Below are positions 1 through 7,421 of a stretch of DNA of 22,776 bases, piece after piece. Every line of letters begins with the position of its first letter. The stretch's first letter is position 1. Below the pieces are notes generated by a model. The model saw only the letters and a list, made by a program, of their open reading frames with translations, made no database searches and had not been told where the DNA came from. A program made the position numbers and the translations under genes. Where the stretch lies: assembly GCA_964486935.1 (NCBI GenBank), contig CAZAPG010000077.1, forward strand, positions 1 to 22,776. The letters run 5' to 3'. The stretch comes from CAZAPG01 sp964486935. Its GTDB lineage: Bacteria; Chloroflexota; Anaerolineae; 4572-78; J111.

Positions 1-45
1 GCCTGGTAACCATCGGCCGACCACGCCTGGTAAAGTATAGGCCGG

Positions 46-1482
46 TCAATGACAGGCCAAGGCCACGCGAGAGGTATCAATAGTTATCCAGCGCCGGCCC
101 CACTGCTCGGCAACATAGGCGGTCGTGCCGCTGCCGCAGGTCGGGTCGAGGACGAGGTCGCCGGGGTCGGTGGTCATGAGGATGCAGCGTTGGATTACTT
201 TTGTATTCGTTTGCACAACATATATTTTAGGGTCAGTAAATCCACCTGTTCCCGTATCTATCCACATATTTGAAAAAGGCACCACTGCAAAATCATGGTA
301 GAATCTAATATAGTACATGGAGGATCCTGATCCGCCCCAAATCCTATTAGCTTTGGACAAAGCAGTTAATCCGTTTAGATCTGTTTTAAAGGTGCCTTTT
401 CCTGGAGTATAGTTCTTTCCTTCGAAATAGAATTCTCGCACATCGCTTTGCCGTGCAGGTCTCGAACTTGTAAGATTGTCAATTCTAAAAACTCTTGAAA
501 GATCTAGGTTTGTATCAGTGTGATCGATAGTAGAAATAGTTCCATCTTCATTCCTTTGATACCTGTAAACTGATTCTACTGACGAACTCGTCCCCTTATC
601 ATCAAATAACGATCTATACTTTAGTTTTTGAATGTTTTTTGAACTCCAAAGTATATAGTTCGAGGCCGCTGCTAAATTTGCGTTAGCTCTTCCTGTTGTA
701 GTTCTTATACATATCTGACTCACAAAATTCTCATCCCCAAACACTTCATCCATCACCGCCCGCACCCGGTGGACGTTCTCATCGCCAATCTGCACAAAAA
801 TGGAGCCGCTCTCGGCCAGCAAATCGCGGGCCACGGTCAGGCGGTCGCGCAAATAGGTGAGATAGGAGTGAATCCCGTCACGCCAGGTATCGCGGAAGGC
901 TTTGACCTGCTCCGGCTCGCGGGTAATGTGGTCGCTTTTGCCATCCGTTACATTGCGGCTGGTGGTGGACCACTGAAAGTTGGAGTTAAATTTGATGCCA
1001 TAGGGCGGGTCAAGATAAATGCACTGCACCTGGCCCCGCAAGCCTTCGCGCTCGGCCAGGGAGGCCATCACCTGCAGGCTGTCGCCCAAAATCATACGGT
1101 TGCTCCAGTTGGCCTCGTGCCGGTAAAACTCGGTTTTGGCGGCGTCGCTGGGCAGGCCGTTGAAGTCGGCAAACATATCCAATTGGAAGTGCGTCGCACC
1201 TGCCAGGTGCGACGCACTTCTCCGGGCCAGGTCGTCAATCAAGACTTTGGGGTGAATCTTCTCCTGAATGTAGAGGGGCGGCACGGGCACCACCAGGTCG
1301 GACCAATCCTGCTCATCCTTGCCGCGCCACATCAGTTGCGGGTCCAAATCGCGGTTGCGGGGGTAGGTGATGGTCGGCGGCTCGTCCTGCTCTACCAGGG
1401 CCTGGTACTCGGCGGTGGGGATATGGCGGCGGGTGGCCTCGGTGTGGGTCAGAGTTTCGATGGATTTTTGGTTTTTGGGCAT
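46..1482 (-). CDS. Type III-like (beta-class) adenine-specific DNA methyltransferase, C-terminally truncated
   Basis: Predicted Mod subunit transferring a methyl group from AdoMet to adenine in the recognition site of a type III-like restriction system. Visible motifs are DPPYGIKF (residues 158-165, catalytic motif IV) and, after a long central target-recognition region, LDPTCGSGTT (445-454, AdoMet motif I); the order IV-TRD-I is that of beta-class N6-adenine methyltransferases. The start is supported by AAGGAG seven bases before the ATG. The protein ends at residue 478, just after motif I, where I expect relatives of this type to continue for several hundred residues, so it looks truncated. 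Residues 88-99 are encoded by a perfect palindrome of the RAYT-associated repeat family. Residues about 248-429 are encoded by markedly AT-rich DNA, suggesting an exchanged recognition domain. Activity is doubtful because the partner res gene is also broken. Confidence 0.85.
   Translation of the reverse strand: MPKNQKSIETLTHTEATRRHIPTAEYQALVEQDEPPTITYPRNRDLDPQLMWRGKDEQDWSDLVVPVPPLYIQEKIHPKVLIDDLARRSASHLAGATHFQLDMFADFNGLPSDAAKTEFYRHEANWSNRMILGDSLQVMASLAEREGLRGQVQCIYLDPPYGIKFNSNFQWSTTSRNVTDGKSDHITREPEQVKAFRDTWRDGIHSYLTYLRDRLTVARDLLAESGSIFVQIGDENVHRVRAVMDEVFGDENFVSQICIRTTTGRANANLAAASNYILWSSKNIQKLKYRSLFDDKGTSSSVESVYRYQRNEDGTISTIDHTDTNLDLSRVFRIDNLTSSRPARQSDVREFYFEGKNYTPGKGTFKTDLNGLTALSKANRIWGGSGSSMYYIRFYHDFAVVPFSNMWIDTGTGGFTDPKIYVVQTNTKVIQRCILMTTDPGDLVLDPTCGSGTTAYVAEQWGRRWITIDTSRVALACH
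1186..1220. repeat. REP-like palindrome inside the methyltransferase reading frame
   Basis: A perfect 16-bp inverted repeat (gaagtgcgtcgcacct, loop gcc, then its complement) lies wholly within mod. It is read in frame as residues 88-99, including SASHLAGATH. The core GTGCGACGCAC is the same as in the palindromes flanking the neighbouring RAYT gene. It sits just before the LDMFADFNGL segment, in what looks like a linker, so it may be tolerated. Confidence 0.85.
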
Positions 1483-1503
1483 AGGTTTCTCCTTATACCG
1501 CGC

Positions 1504-1576
1504 AAGAGGTGCGATGCACTTTTAAAGTGCGTCGCACCTCTTGGCTACTTTTAAAGTGCGTCGCACCTCTTGGCTA
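1504..1576. repeat. REP-like palindrome plus 29-bp tandem duplication at the 3' side of the RAYT gene
   Basis: Positions 1504-1522 and 1524-1542 form a 19-bp inverted repeat with one mismatch (gcgatgc against gcgacgc). The right arm then recurs as a perfect 29-bp tandem repeat, 1519-1547 and 1548-1576. The second copy contains the stop codon of the RAYT gene. The core is the GTGCGACGCAC sequence found in the other copies at 1186-1220 and 2184-2220. The stretch fills most of the gap between the RAYT gene and mod. Confidence 0.85.
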
Positions 1577-2164
1577 TTCCTTCTCCCAAGCCTGCAAATA
1601 AACCCGGACTTCTTCCGGCAAATCTCGTGTTTTTAAATAGTCCATGACAAAAGCGGTGTAATCGGCAGGGGTGGGAAAGTAGCTTTGCACAAATTGGCTG
1701 TCTACCAGGCTGCCGGGGCGCGTTCCAATCCATTCGGCGTAGTTGGTGTAGGGCCAAGCTGCCAGGCTGGTTGCCAGGCCATCTTTAACCGGGTTGGCGT
1801 GGATGTAGCGGCAAAGATGCAGTAAATAAGCGGTTTTGTCCACCAGGATGACCTCGTATGGCCCTTGAAACAGGGTGCCGCTGTGGGCGTAGCGCTTGTT
1901 ATAGGCTTTACTGTAACTGTTAAAGACTCGTTGCGGCAGTAAGCCGGCCGGATGTTCGCCATCTTGCCGCACCAGGTAGTGATAATGGTTGGGCATCAGG
2001 CAATAGGCGATGATGGTTAAGCCCAACTCGCGGCAATACTGTTTCATCTTTCGGAGAACAAACAAATAGTTGTCTTCTTCATGAAAAATAGAGGCTTTAT
2101 GGGCGCCTCGGTTGTAGATATGGTAGTAATGGCCGGGCAGGTAGGGTGGCCGGCGGGGGCGCAT
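1574..2164 (-). CDS. REP-associated tyrosine transposase (RAYT, Y1_Tnp/IS200-like)
   Basis: A 196-aa single-strand DNA transposase of the RAYT group, the domesticated relatives of IS200/IS605 TnpA that process REP hairpins. The YHIYNRGAHK start (residues 14-23), the HUH motif PNHYHYL (H60, H62), the probable nucleophile Y84 in NSYSKAYN, the GTLFQG segment (96-101) and the YIHANPVKDGL helix (120-130) are all typical of the family. The chosen ATG follows GAGGAG at a 6-base distance; an in-frame ATG further upstream (2251) would begin inside res and translate through the repeat, so it is unlikely. The gene is flanked on both sides by GTGCGACGCAC palindromes, the expected substrates, and lies between res and mod in the same orientation, so it has entered a restriction locus. 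Its TAG stop lies in the 29-bp tandem repeat. Confidence 0.92.
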   Translation of the reverse strand: MRPRRPPYLPGHYYHIYNRGAHKASIFHEEDNYLFVLRKMKQYCRELGLTIIAYCLMPNHYHYLVRQDGEHPAGLLPQRVFNSYSKAYNKRYAHSGTLFQGPYEVILVDKTAYLLHLCRYIHANPVKDGLATSLAAWPYTNYAEWIGTRPGSLVDSQFVQSYFPTPADYTAFVMDYLKTRDLPEEVRVYLQAWEKE

Positions 2165-2183
2165 AGGCTTCTCCTCTATTCTA

Positions 2184-2220
2184 TCAAGTGCGACGCACCT
2201 CAGAGGTGCGTCGCACTTGA
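2184..2220. repeat. REP-like palindrome between the res 3' end and the RAYT gene
   Basis: A perfect 17-bp inverted repeat (tcaagtgcgacgcacct, loop cag, then its complement). It encodes the last ten residues and the stop codon of the Res reading frame (VRRTSEVRRT) and ends 20 bases upstream of the RAYT start. The core matches the repeats at 1186-1220 and 1504-1576. Confidence 0.88.
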
Positions 2221-4379
2221 TTGTCAAATTCAGCTTCCATGGCAAACACATCCTTCAATTCCACAAAGGCCCAGCGCCCGTACGACCCCAAATTGTTGAC
2301 GCCGGGAATCCAGTAGGTGTCCATAGTGGCTTTCTTTTCTTTGGCGTCCTCGCCCCGGTAGCCTTTAATCTCAACCACCAGATTCAGGTAATCCGGCTGG
2401 CCATCATCAATCTGAACGATAAAATCGGGCAGGTAGCGGCGCATAGTTGAACCGTACTGGTAGGGAACTTCAAAGCCCAGCCCCTGATTTTTAACATAAG
2501 CTTTAACTCGGGGATGGCCCTCCACCACCCGGCAAAACTCGGCCTCCCAATCGCTATCCAGCACCACCCAATTCACATGGCATTTGCGGGAGTCGGTTTG
2601 CCAATGGCTTTTTTTGGCGGTGTAAAAGTTAACGTGGAGCGTGGAGCCGGTAGGGTTATAAGCGTCAAGCACGGCCCGAATGGGCTGCTGCGCCTCAAAA
2701 TGGCGGGTGATGCCGGCATGAATTTTGGAACAAGCCATATCGGCCAATTCCTGATACATCAACTGGGCCGGATAGGTACCGCCTTTGCACTCCAGATAGT
2801 TGTCCAGCCAGGTTTTGGTTATCCGCTTGAGTTGCCCAAAAAGGTTGTATTTGGGGTCTTCGTTGGGGTCGCGGTACTTTGTAAACAGCAGCCGGGCCGT
2901 AATTTCATAAATCAGGGTGGAGCGGCGCAGGTCGCCGGTGTGGATCAGGTTAAGGTCAACAGCCTCACCGATGATGCCGGCGTTTTGGGTTACTGAAGGC
3001 CCGACCAAAGCAGGCGTCAGCACCAGCCGGGAATCTTCATTGAAGGTTGCGTTCAGTCGCTCCTCCGGCAGTTCCACGCGATAGCCCTCGACGCGGGGAA
3101 AGCGGATTTCCAGGGCATCCCGCTCCGGGCGCATAGCCCGGACATGCACGGTTTCGCGCGGCGGCTGGGGTTTAACAATAACCGGTTTGGCAGTGAAATC
3201 AAAGGGAACGCCCAAAATATCCGCATATTCGGTATCAAAAAGACCGTCTTGATTCCATGGGTCTTTTAGCTCAGGGTTAAGCTCGTAAGATTGGCGGCGC
3301 AGGGCGCGGCCCACCACCTGTTCACAGAGCAATTGGGTGCCAAAAGCGCGGATGCCCAAAATATGGGTAACGGTGTTGGCATCCCAGCCCTCGGTTAACA
3401 TGGAAACCGAAACCACACAGCGGATTGACTCACCCAGGCGGCCCGGCTTGCCAACGGTGTTCATCACTTCCCGCAATAAATCCTGGTCAGACAGGTTTTC
3501 GGCCTGGCGTTGGTCGCCGGTACGCTGGATAATCTCACGGCGAAAGCGTTCAATTTCATCGGAGGCCATTTTGCGGAAATTGCTGTCCAGAGCATCGCCG
3601 GATTCCAACTGTTCGCTGTCAATCAACAGGGTATTTGGCCGGGCCAGGGGATTACCGTACTCATCAAAATTGCGAAACAACTCTAACCGGCCGGGAACAT
3701 AGGTTGAGGAACCGTCATCATTTTCTCGTTGAAAGCCGGAAATAAAATCATAAACCAGCTTTGAAATGGCGGTGTTTTGGCAGACAATAATAAAGGCCGG
3801 CGGGGTGCGAATTTCGGCATTTTGCCACAGGTCATAGGTTTTTTTGTAATGCCCATACAGGGCCTCCAAAGCGGTTTGCAATTCCGGGGGCAAGCTGAGG
3901 GGGTCAAGTTCTTTGGCTTTGCCGCGCCCTTTTTTGGGCATTTTGGTGCGAATATGTTCCCATAAATTGCGAAATATCGGCATATCACCGCCGGGGATAT
4001 TATCGGCTACCGGCACGCGGGGCAATTTGACAATGCCACACTCAATAGCGTCCATCAGCGAGAAATCGCTCATCGTCCAGGGGAAAATCGTCCCCTCAGC
4101 ATAGCCCGACCCTCTAAGAAAGAAAGGAGTGGCCGAAAGATCAACAACTTGGGCCAAGCCTAACTTCCGGTTAACAATCTCCAGGCCGCTAATCCACAGC
4201 CGGGCGGCTTCATTATTCTTTTTGGCCTCGTCGCGGTCATCTCCTTTTAGTTGCCCCTCCTCGTCGTTGTCCGGTTTTTCACGATAGCAATGATGGGCCT
4301 CATCGTTAAGCGCCATGACATTTTTCATTGCCATCAATTCAGGCATGACCCGCTGAAGCATCTGCCCTTCTGTCTCCAT
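2184..4379 (-). CDS. Res subunit, C-terminal fragment (DEAH box, motif VI, nuclease)
   Basis: A 731-aa frame from the ATG at the frameshift junction. The open frame reaches further back, to 4541, but residues before METEGQMLQR do not resemble Res and lie in the wrong frame. It holds the DEAH box (about residues 26-29), the SAT motif, motif VI QVVGRALRR and the C-terminal endonuclease-like core with VVEIKGYRG. The final VRRTSEVRRT comes from the REP-like palindrome and not from Res. No ribosome binding site is evident at the internal ATG. Confidence 0.65.
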   Translation of the reverse strand: METEGQMLQRVMPELMAMKNVMALNDEAHHCYREKPDNDEEGQLKGDDRDEAKKNNEAARLWISGLEIVNRKLGLAQVVDLSATPFFLRGSGYAEGTIFPWTMSDFSLMDAIECGIVKLPRVPVADNIPGGDMPIFRNLWEHIRTKMPKKGRGKAKELDPLSLPPELQTALEALYGHYKKTYDLWQNAEIRTPPAFIIVCQNTAISKLVYDFISGFQRENDDGSSTYVPGRLELFRNFDEYGNPLARPNTLLIDSEQLESGDALDSNFRKMASDEIERFRREIIQRTGDQRQAENLSDQDLLREVMNTVGKPGRLGESIRCVVSVSMLTEGWDANTVTHILGIRAFGTQLLCEQVVGRALRRQSYELNPELKDPWNQDGLFDTEYADILGVPFDFTAKPVIVKPQPPRETVHVRAMRPERDALEIRFPRVEGYRVELPEERLNATFNEDSRLVLTPALVGPSVTQNAGIIGEAVDLNLIHTGDLRRSTLIYEITARLLFTKYRDPNEDPKYNLFGQLKRITKTWLDNYLECKGGTYPAQLMYQELADMACSKIHAGITRHFEAQQPIRAVLDAYNPTGSTLHVNFYTAKKSHWQTDSRKCHVNWVVLDSDWEAEFCRVVEGHPRVKAYVKNQGLGFEVPYQYGSTMRRYLPDFIVQIDDGQPDYLNLVVEIKGYRGEDAKEKKATMDTYWIPGVNNLGSYGRWAFVELKDVFAMEAEFDNQVRRTSEVRRT

Positions 4380-5157
4380 GGTAGTTGGTGATAACAATTT
4401 TGGCCTTGTCCAGTTCCGGCAGCAAATCACCCGGCACCAATTCGCGGCTGGCGTAATAACTGTCAGGGTCATTAGGTTGTAAAACTCGCAGCCGGTCGCG
4501 GATGGTGATGCCCGGTGTAACCACCAAAAAACCACGGGCAAAACGCCGGCTGGTGGGGTAGCGCACCGCGTTAATGGTTTGCCAGGCGATAATCATAGCC
4601 ATTACGGTCGTCTTACCGGAACCAGTCGCCATCTTTAGGGCAACGCGATAGAGTTCCGGGTTGGCCTCATTGTTGGCGGCAGCGATTCGTTCTAATAGCG
4701 CTTGCTCTCTTTTGCCTGATTTTGGGGCCACCTCGGTAAGCCAGATCAAGGTTTCAATCGCTTCTATTTGGCAAAAGAAAGGGCGAATGCTGCTAAAGCG
4801 ATGATGTCGCCAATGTTGCAGCAAACGGGCCGTTTCCGGCGTAACCTTCCAATTGTTAGGATCGGGGATCATCCGCCACTGGTCAACCAGGTTTCTGACA
4901 AGGTTGATATTGCCAGTCGGGTCATACTGCTGTTCGTCCGTTGACAGCCCTTTACCCTCATCAAAAACCATTGCCATTTGCTTTTGAGGTTGTTGTTTCT
5001 GTTTTCTGGGTTTGGGGATAGGGGTAATGAACTTTGCTCCCCGGCGGTGTTCAATTATCTTTTGGGTGGGTTGCCCCTCATCGTCCAGTTCCCAATGCCG
5101 GGCAGGGTATTCGTAAGGAGAATTGAGGATAGGTTGATTGAAAAAGCGATCACTCAT
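4339..5157 (-). CDS. Res subunit, N-terminal fragment (Walker A part)
   Basis: A 272-aa open frame starting MSDRFFNQPILNSPYEYPAR, which looks like a natural start of this Res family. It carries the Walker A motif ATGSGKTT at residues 177-184 and the following motif LVVTPGITI. Residues 1-260 (to NYH) are genuine; the last 12 residues are out of frame. Only AAGGAA, about 11 bases upstream, could serve as ribosome binding site. By itself the fragment lacks the DEAH box and nuclease and should not be functional. Confidence 0.7.
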   Translation of the reverse strand: MSDRFFNQPILNSPYEYPARHWELDDEGQPTQKIIEHRRGAKFITPIPKPRKQKQQPQKQMAMVFDEGKGLSTDEQQYDPTGNINLVRNLVDQWRMIPDPNNWKVTPETARLLQHWRHHRFSSIRPFFCQIEAIETLIWLTEVAPKSGKREQALLERIAAANNEANPELYRVALKMATGSGKTTVMAMIIAWQTINAVRYPTSRRFARGFLVVTPGITIRDRLRVLQPNDPDSYYASRELVPGDLLPELDKAKIVITNYHGDRRADASAGHA

Positions 5158-5343
5158 GCCGGGTCTATTTCCTTAAGGACAAACTTTCAAACAGCGGGGG
5201 GTTTCGGTTAAGTTAAGCAGAGGAATACATAAATGATACTACAAATCACTCATATTTGAAACTTTAGTTGCGGACAAAACCCTAAATTTGGCCGGGAAAA
5301 GCAACCCAACCTGGCTTTAGGCAGAGACGATAGGTTTTACGGC

Positions 5344-6306
5344 TCAATCGCTGTTTAGCTCCAGCCAGGCAATTTCCTGGGGCGATAGTTTTAGTTGGCT
5401 GGCCTTAAGGTTGGACCTGAATTCATCCGGCGTGTTGCAGCCAACAAGGGCAAAAATATTCAGGGGCTGGTTTAGCACGTAGGCCAGGGCAATTTGCGGA
5501 ATAGTGGCCTCTTTTTCGCGGGCCAGTTGTTCCACTCGATCCAGGCGTTTGAAGTTTTCCTCGTAGCCGTAGGCTTTAACGCAAACCTGGTCGTAGTGGT
5601 CCTCAAATGTATGAAGGTTAGCGCGGCTGAAGCGCCCCGAAAAAAAGCCAATAGCCAGGCTTGACCAGGTAAACAGCGGCATTTGATTTTGAGCGTACCA
5701 CGCCCGCGCAGCTTCTCCCGTGGCCCCGCTGATAGAGACGCAACCGGGCCAGGGTTCTTGCACCTGCTCGGCCAGGCTAAAGTTGGGGCTGCTGATGGTA
5801 AAGGGTGTCAGGCCGCGTTGCCGGGCGTAGGCGTTGGCTTCCTGAATTCGCCGGTGAGTCCAGTTGGAGCCGCCAAAGGCCAAAATTTTGCCGGCCCGGT
5901 GATGTTCGTTGAGGATGTCAACAATGGGGCCAACCGGCAGGTCGGGGTCATCCCGGTGCAGCATGTACAGGTCGATGTAATCGGTTTTGAGCCGGGCCAG
6001 CGAGTCGTGCAGGTCGGCGGTGATATCAAAGGGCGTTACCCGTTTGCGGTCCTGGTTGGGGTGGGCGCCTTTGGTAATAATTGCTATCTGCTCTCGCAGG
6101 CCGCGTTGGGCAAGCCACTGGCCCAGCAGGCGTTCGGCGATGCCGTTGCCGTAGCCGTGGGCCGTGTCGATGGTGGTGCAGCCCAGTTCGAAAACGGCAT
6201 CCAGCAGGGTAAACGCCTGGTCAGGCTCTTTGAAACTGGCAATCGAGGTGCCTTGCACCAGTTGGGAAATTGGCTTGTTAACGCCGGCTATCTGCCTGTA
6301 TTCCAT
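5344..6306 (-). CDS. Aldo/keto reductase
   Basis: A 320-aa NAD(P)H-dependent oxidoreductase of the AKR superfamily (TIM barrel, cytoplasmic). The catalytic tetrad is visible: D47 and Y52 in DTAHGYGNG, K79 in IITKG and H117 in LHRDD. The C-terminal TPDEFRSNLKASQLKLS is the usual cofactor-phosphate-side region. I chose the ATG at 6306; an in-frame TTG 18 bases upstream overlaps the GGAG that would serve as ribosome binding site. Substrate is unknown; members reduce varied aldehydes, ketones or sugars. It is transcribed in the same direction as the alpha/beta hydrolase upstream but 187 bp away, with a palindromic repeat between, so it may have its own promoter. Confidence 0.9.
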   Translation of the reverse strand: MEYRQIAGVNKPISQLVQGTSIASFKEPDQAFTLLDAVFELGCTTIDTAHGYGNGIAERLLGQWLAQRGLREQIAIITKGAHPNQDRKRVTPFDITADLHDSLARLKTDYIDLYMLHRDDPDLPVGPIVDILNEHHRAGKILAFGGSNWTHRRIQEANAYARQRGLTPFTISSPNFSLAEQVQEPWPGCVSISGATGEAARAWYAQNQMPLFTWSSLAIGFFSGRFSRANLHTFEDHYDQVCVKAYGYEENFKRLDRVEQLAREKEATIPQIALAYVLNQPLNIFALVGCNTPDEFRSNLKASQLKLSPQEIAWLELNSD

Positions 6307-6389
6307 AATAGTTGTTTTCTCCAAAACTGAAGCTTGCCCCGTTCAGAATATTTCCGACGTCATGCGCAACTTTACGATAATGAGTTCAA

Positions 6390-6464
6390 TTACACAGAGT
6401 TTCGCAGAGAAAGCGCAGAGCTACACTGAGATTCTTCAATTTTCTCGGTGAATCTCTGTGTTAT
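6390..6464. repeat. ACAGAG-type imperfect palindromic intergenic repeat
   Basis: Between the hydrolase stop and the aldo/keto reductase start, short CACAGAG/GCAGAG units recur (cacagag, gcagaga, gcgcagag), followed by the complementary gaatctctgtgtta. Opposing arms can fold into a long imperfect hairpin. The pattern resembles the CACAGAT repeat at 15287-15351 and is probably a dispersed intergenic element; no coding capacity is seen. Confidence 0.5.
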
Positions 6465-6493
6465 TCAAAAAATTTCACATGGCGTTTCCGGGC

Positions 6494-7303
6494 CTAACCC
6501 AGCGACTGGATGAACTGGTCAACTTCCTGATTGAAGCGGTCCGGTTCTTCTAAAAAGGGACAGTGGCTGCTGTTTTCAAAAACCAGCAGCTTTGAATTGG
6601 GAATATTTTGCTGCAAGTGCTCGCCGGCGGCAACGGGCACAACTTTTCCCTCGGCGCCGCCAAAAATAATCAGGGTGGGAACGTTTACTTTGGCTAAATC
6701 TGGCCGGTAGTCTTGCATGGTCTGGTCAAAAAAAACGGCGCTGGCAATCGATTCCGGCAGGCGCATGTTTTCTTCCAGTAGCCATTCCACATCCTTTTCC
6801 GGGGGCATTTCTTTGAACATCATCGCAATCAAGCCTTTGAGCAGGTTGGTGCGGTCGGTCTGGATGGCGGTCATCAGGTGGATAAGGGTGGGCAGGTCAA
6901 ACAGGCCAAGCTCCCAATCGGGCCATTTAAAGTCCGAAGCCCCCTCGTCAATCAATACCGTCGCCTTGATATTTTCATCTCCAAACTGCTTAAAATAATC
7001 CCATATCACAAAACAACCCATCGACCAGCCGGCCAGCACCACCTCTTTAAGTCCCCTGCCCTTGATAAAAGCGTGGACATCCTGGGCGTAGGCAGGCATG
7101 GTGTGGCCGGAGTGAACGTGCGAAGAGCGCCCGTGGCCGCGCATGTCAAGCGCAATGGCGTGGTAGCGCTGCCCAAAATAAGGCATCTGTCGTTGGAAAT
7201 GGCGGCTGCTCATCCAAACGCCGTGGATAAAAATAACCGGCTGGCCGCGCCCGGACTCCTCATAATAAAGCTGAACAGTATCATCAAGGTTAAAGTACGG
7301 CAT
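6494..7303 (-). CDS. Alpha/beta hydrolase
   Basis: A 269-aa alpha/beta-hydrolase-fold protein without signal peptide, probably a cytoplasmic esterase, lactonase or related hydrolase. The oxyanion HG (H27-G28), the nucleophile elbow GWSMG (S94) and the catalytic histidine H247 in SSHCPFLEEP are clear. The acid is less certain: where relatives usually have Asp four residues before the Pro of VVP, this protein has G219, with E218 next to it. The ATG is preceded by AAAGGAGAA at ideal distance. A TTGACA/TATACT promoter lies about 50 bp upstream of the start, so the gene is probably transcribed by itself. The substrate cannot be told from sequence. Confidence 0.9.
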   Translation of the reverse strand: MPYFNLDDTVQLYYEESGRGQPVIFIHGVWMSSRHFQRQMPYFGQRYHAIALDMRGHGRSSHVHSGHTMPAYAQDVHAFIKGRGLKEVVLAGWSMGCFVIWDYFKQFGDENIKATVLIDEGASDFKWPDWELGLFDLPTLIHLMTAIQTDRTNLLKGLIAMMFKEMPPEKDVEWLLEENMRLPESIASAVFFDQTMQDYRPDLAKVNVPTLIIFGGAEGKVVPVAAGEHLQQNIPNSKLLVFENSSHCPFLEEPDRFNQEVDQFIQSLG

Positions 7304-7351
7304 GTTATTCTCCTTTGGAACTGACGCTGCAATAGCAAAATTGTTTTAACC

Positions 7352-7379
7352 AGTATAAATCTTAGTATCAGCGTGTCAA
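7352..7379 (-). promoter_or_regulatory. Sigma70-type promoter for the alpha/beta hydrolase
   Basis: On the minus strand TTGACA (7379-7374), a 16-base spacer and TATACT (7357-7352) match the consensus closely. The predicted start of transcription is about 40 bases before the hydrolase ATG at 7303. Confidence 0.65.
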
Positions 7380-7421
7380 GAGCGGCGGCATTGTTTGGTT
7401 AAATTTTTAAACAAGTTAATA

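Larger units (their letters stand above)
2184..5157 (-). pseudogene. Type III-like restriction enzyme Res subunit (helicase-endonuclease), disrupted by frameshift
   Basis: Taken together, 5157 to 2184 encodes one SF2 helicase-nuclease of the type III Res family: Q-motif region, Walker A ATGSGKTT, DEAH box (LNDEAHHCY), SAT motif (VDLSATPFF), motif VI (QVVGRALRR) and a C-terminal PD-(D/E)xK-like segment (VVEIKGYRG). The reading frame changes near 4376-4383, right after ITNYH. The N-terminal frame runs on to a stop at 4339, while the conserved sequence resumes in another frame at ETEGQMLQRV. From memory of the family, about 30 residues normally separate these two blocks, so the cause looks like a small deletion and not a single-base slip. 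Res and Mod together would restrict foreign DNA; with Res split, restriction is probably lost. An assembly error in this spot is the main alternative. Confidence 0.8.

Noticed and set aside
769..1554. A 261-codon plus-strand open frame over mod
   Set aside because: Antisense shadow of the methyltransferase; no motif is visible and it crosses the REP-like repeats.
1504..1576. Repeat cluster considered as a minimal CRISPR array
   Set aside because: The two 29-bp units are directly adjacent with no spacer, the core is a full palindrome and no cas gene is near; the RAYT/REP explanation fits better.
4339..4386. Programmed ribosomal frameshift joining the two Res halves
   Set aside because: No slippery sequence or downstream pseudoknot was seen, and a conserved block seems to be missing as well, which frameshifting would not explain.
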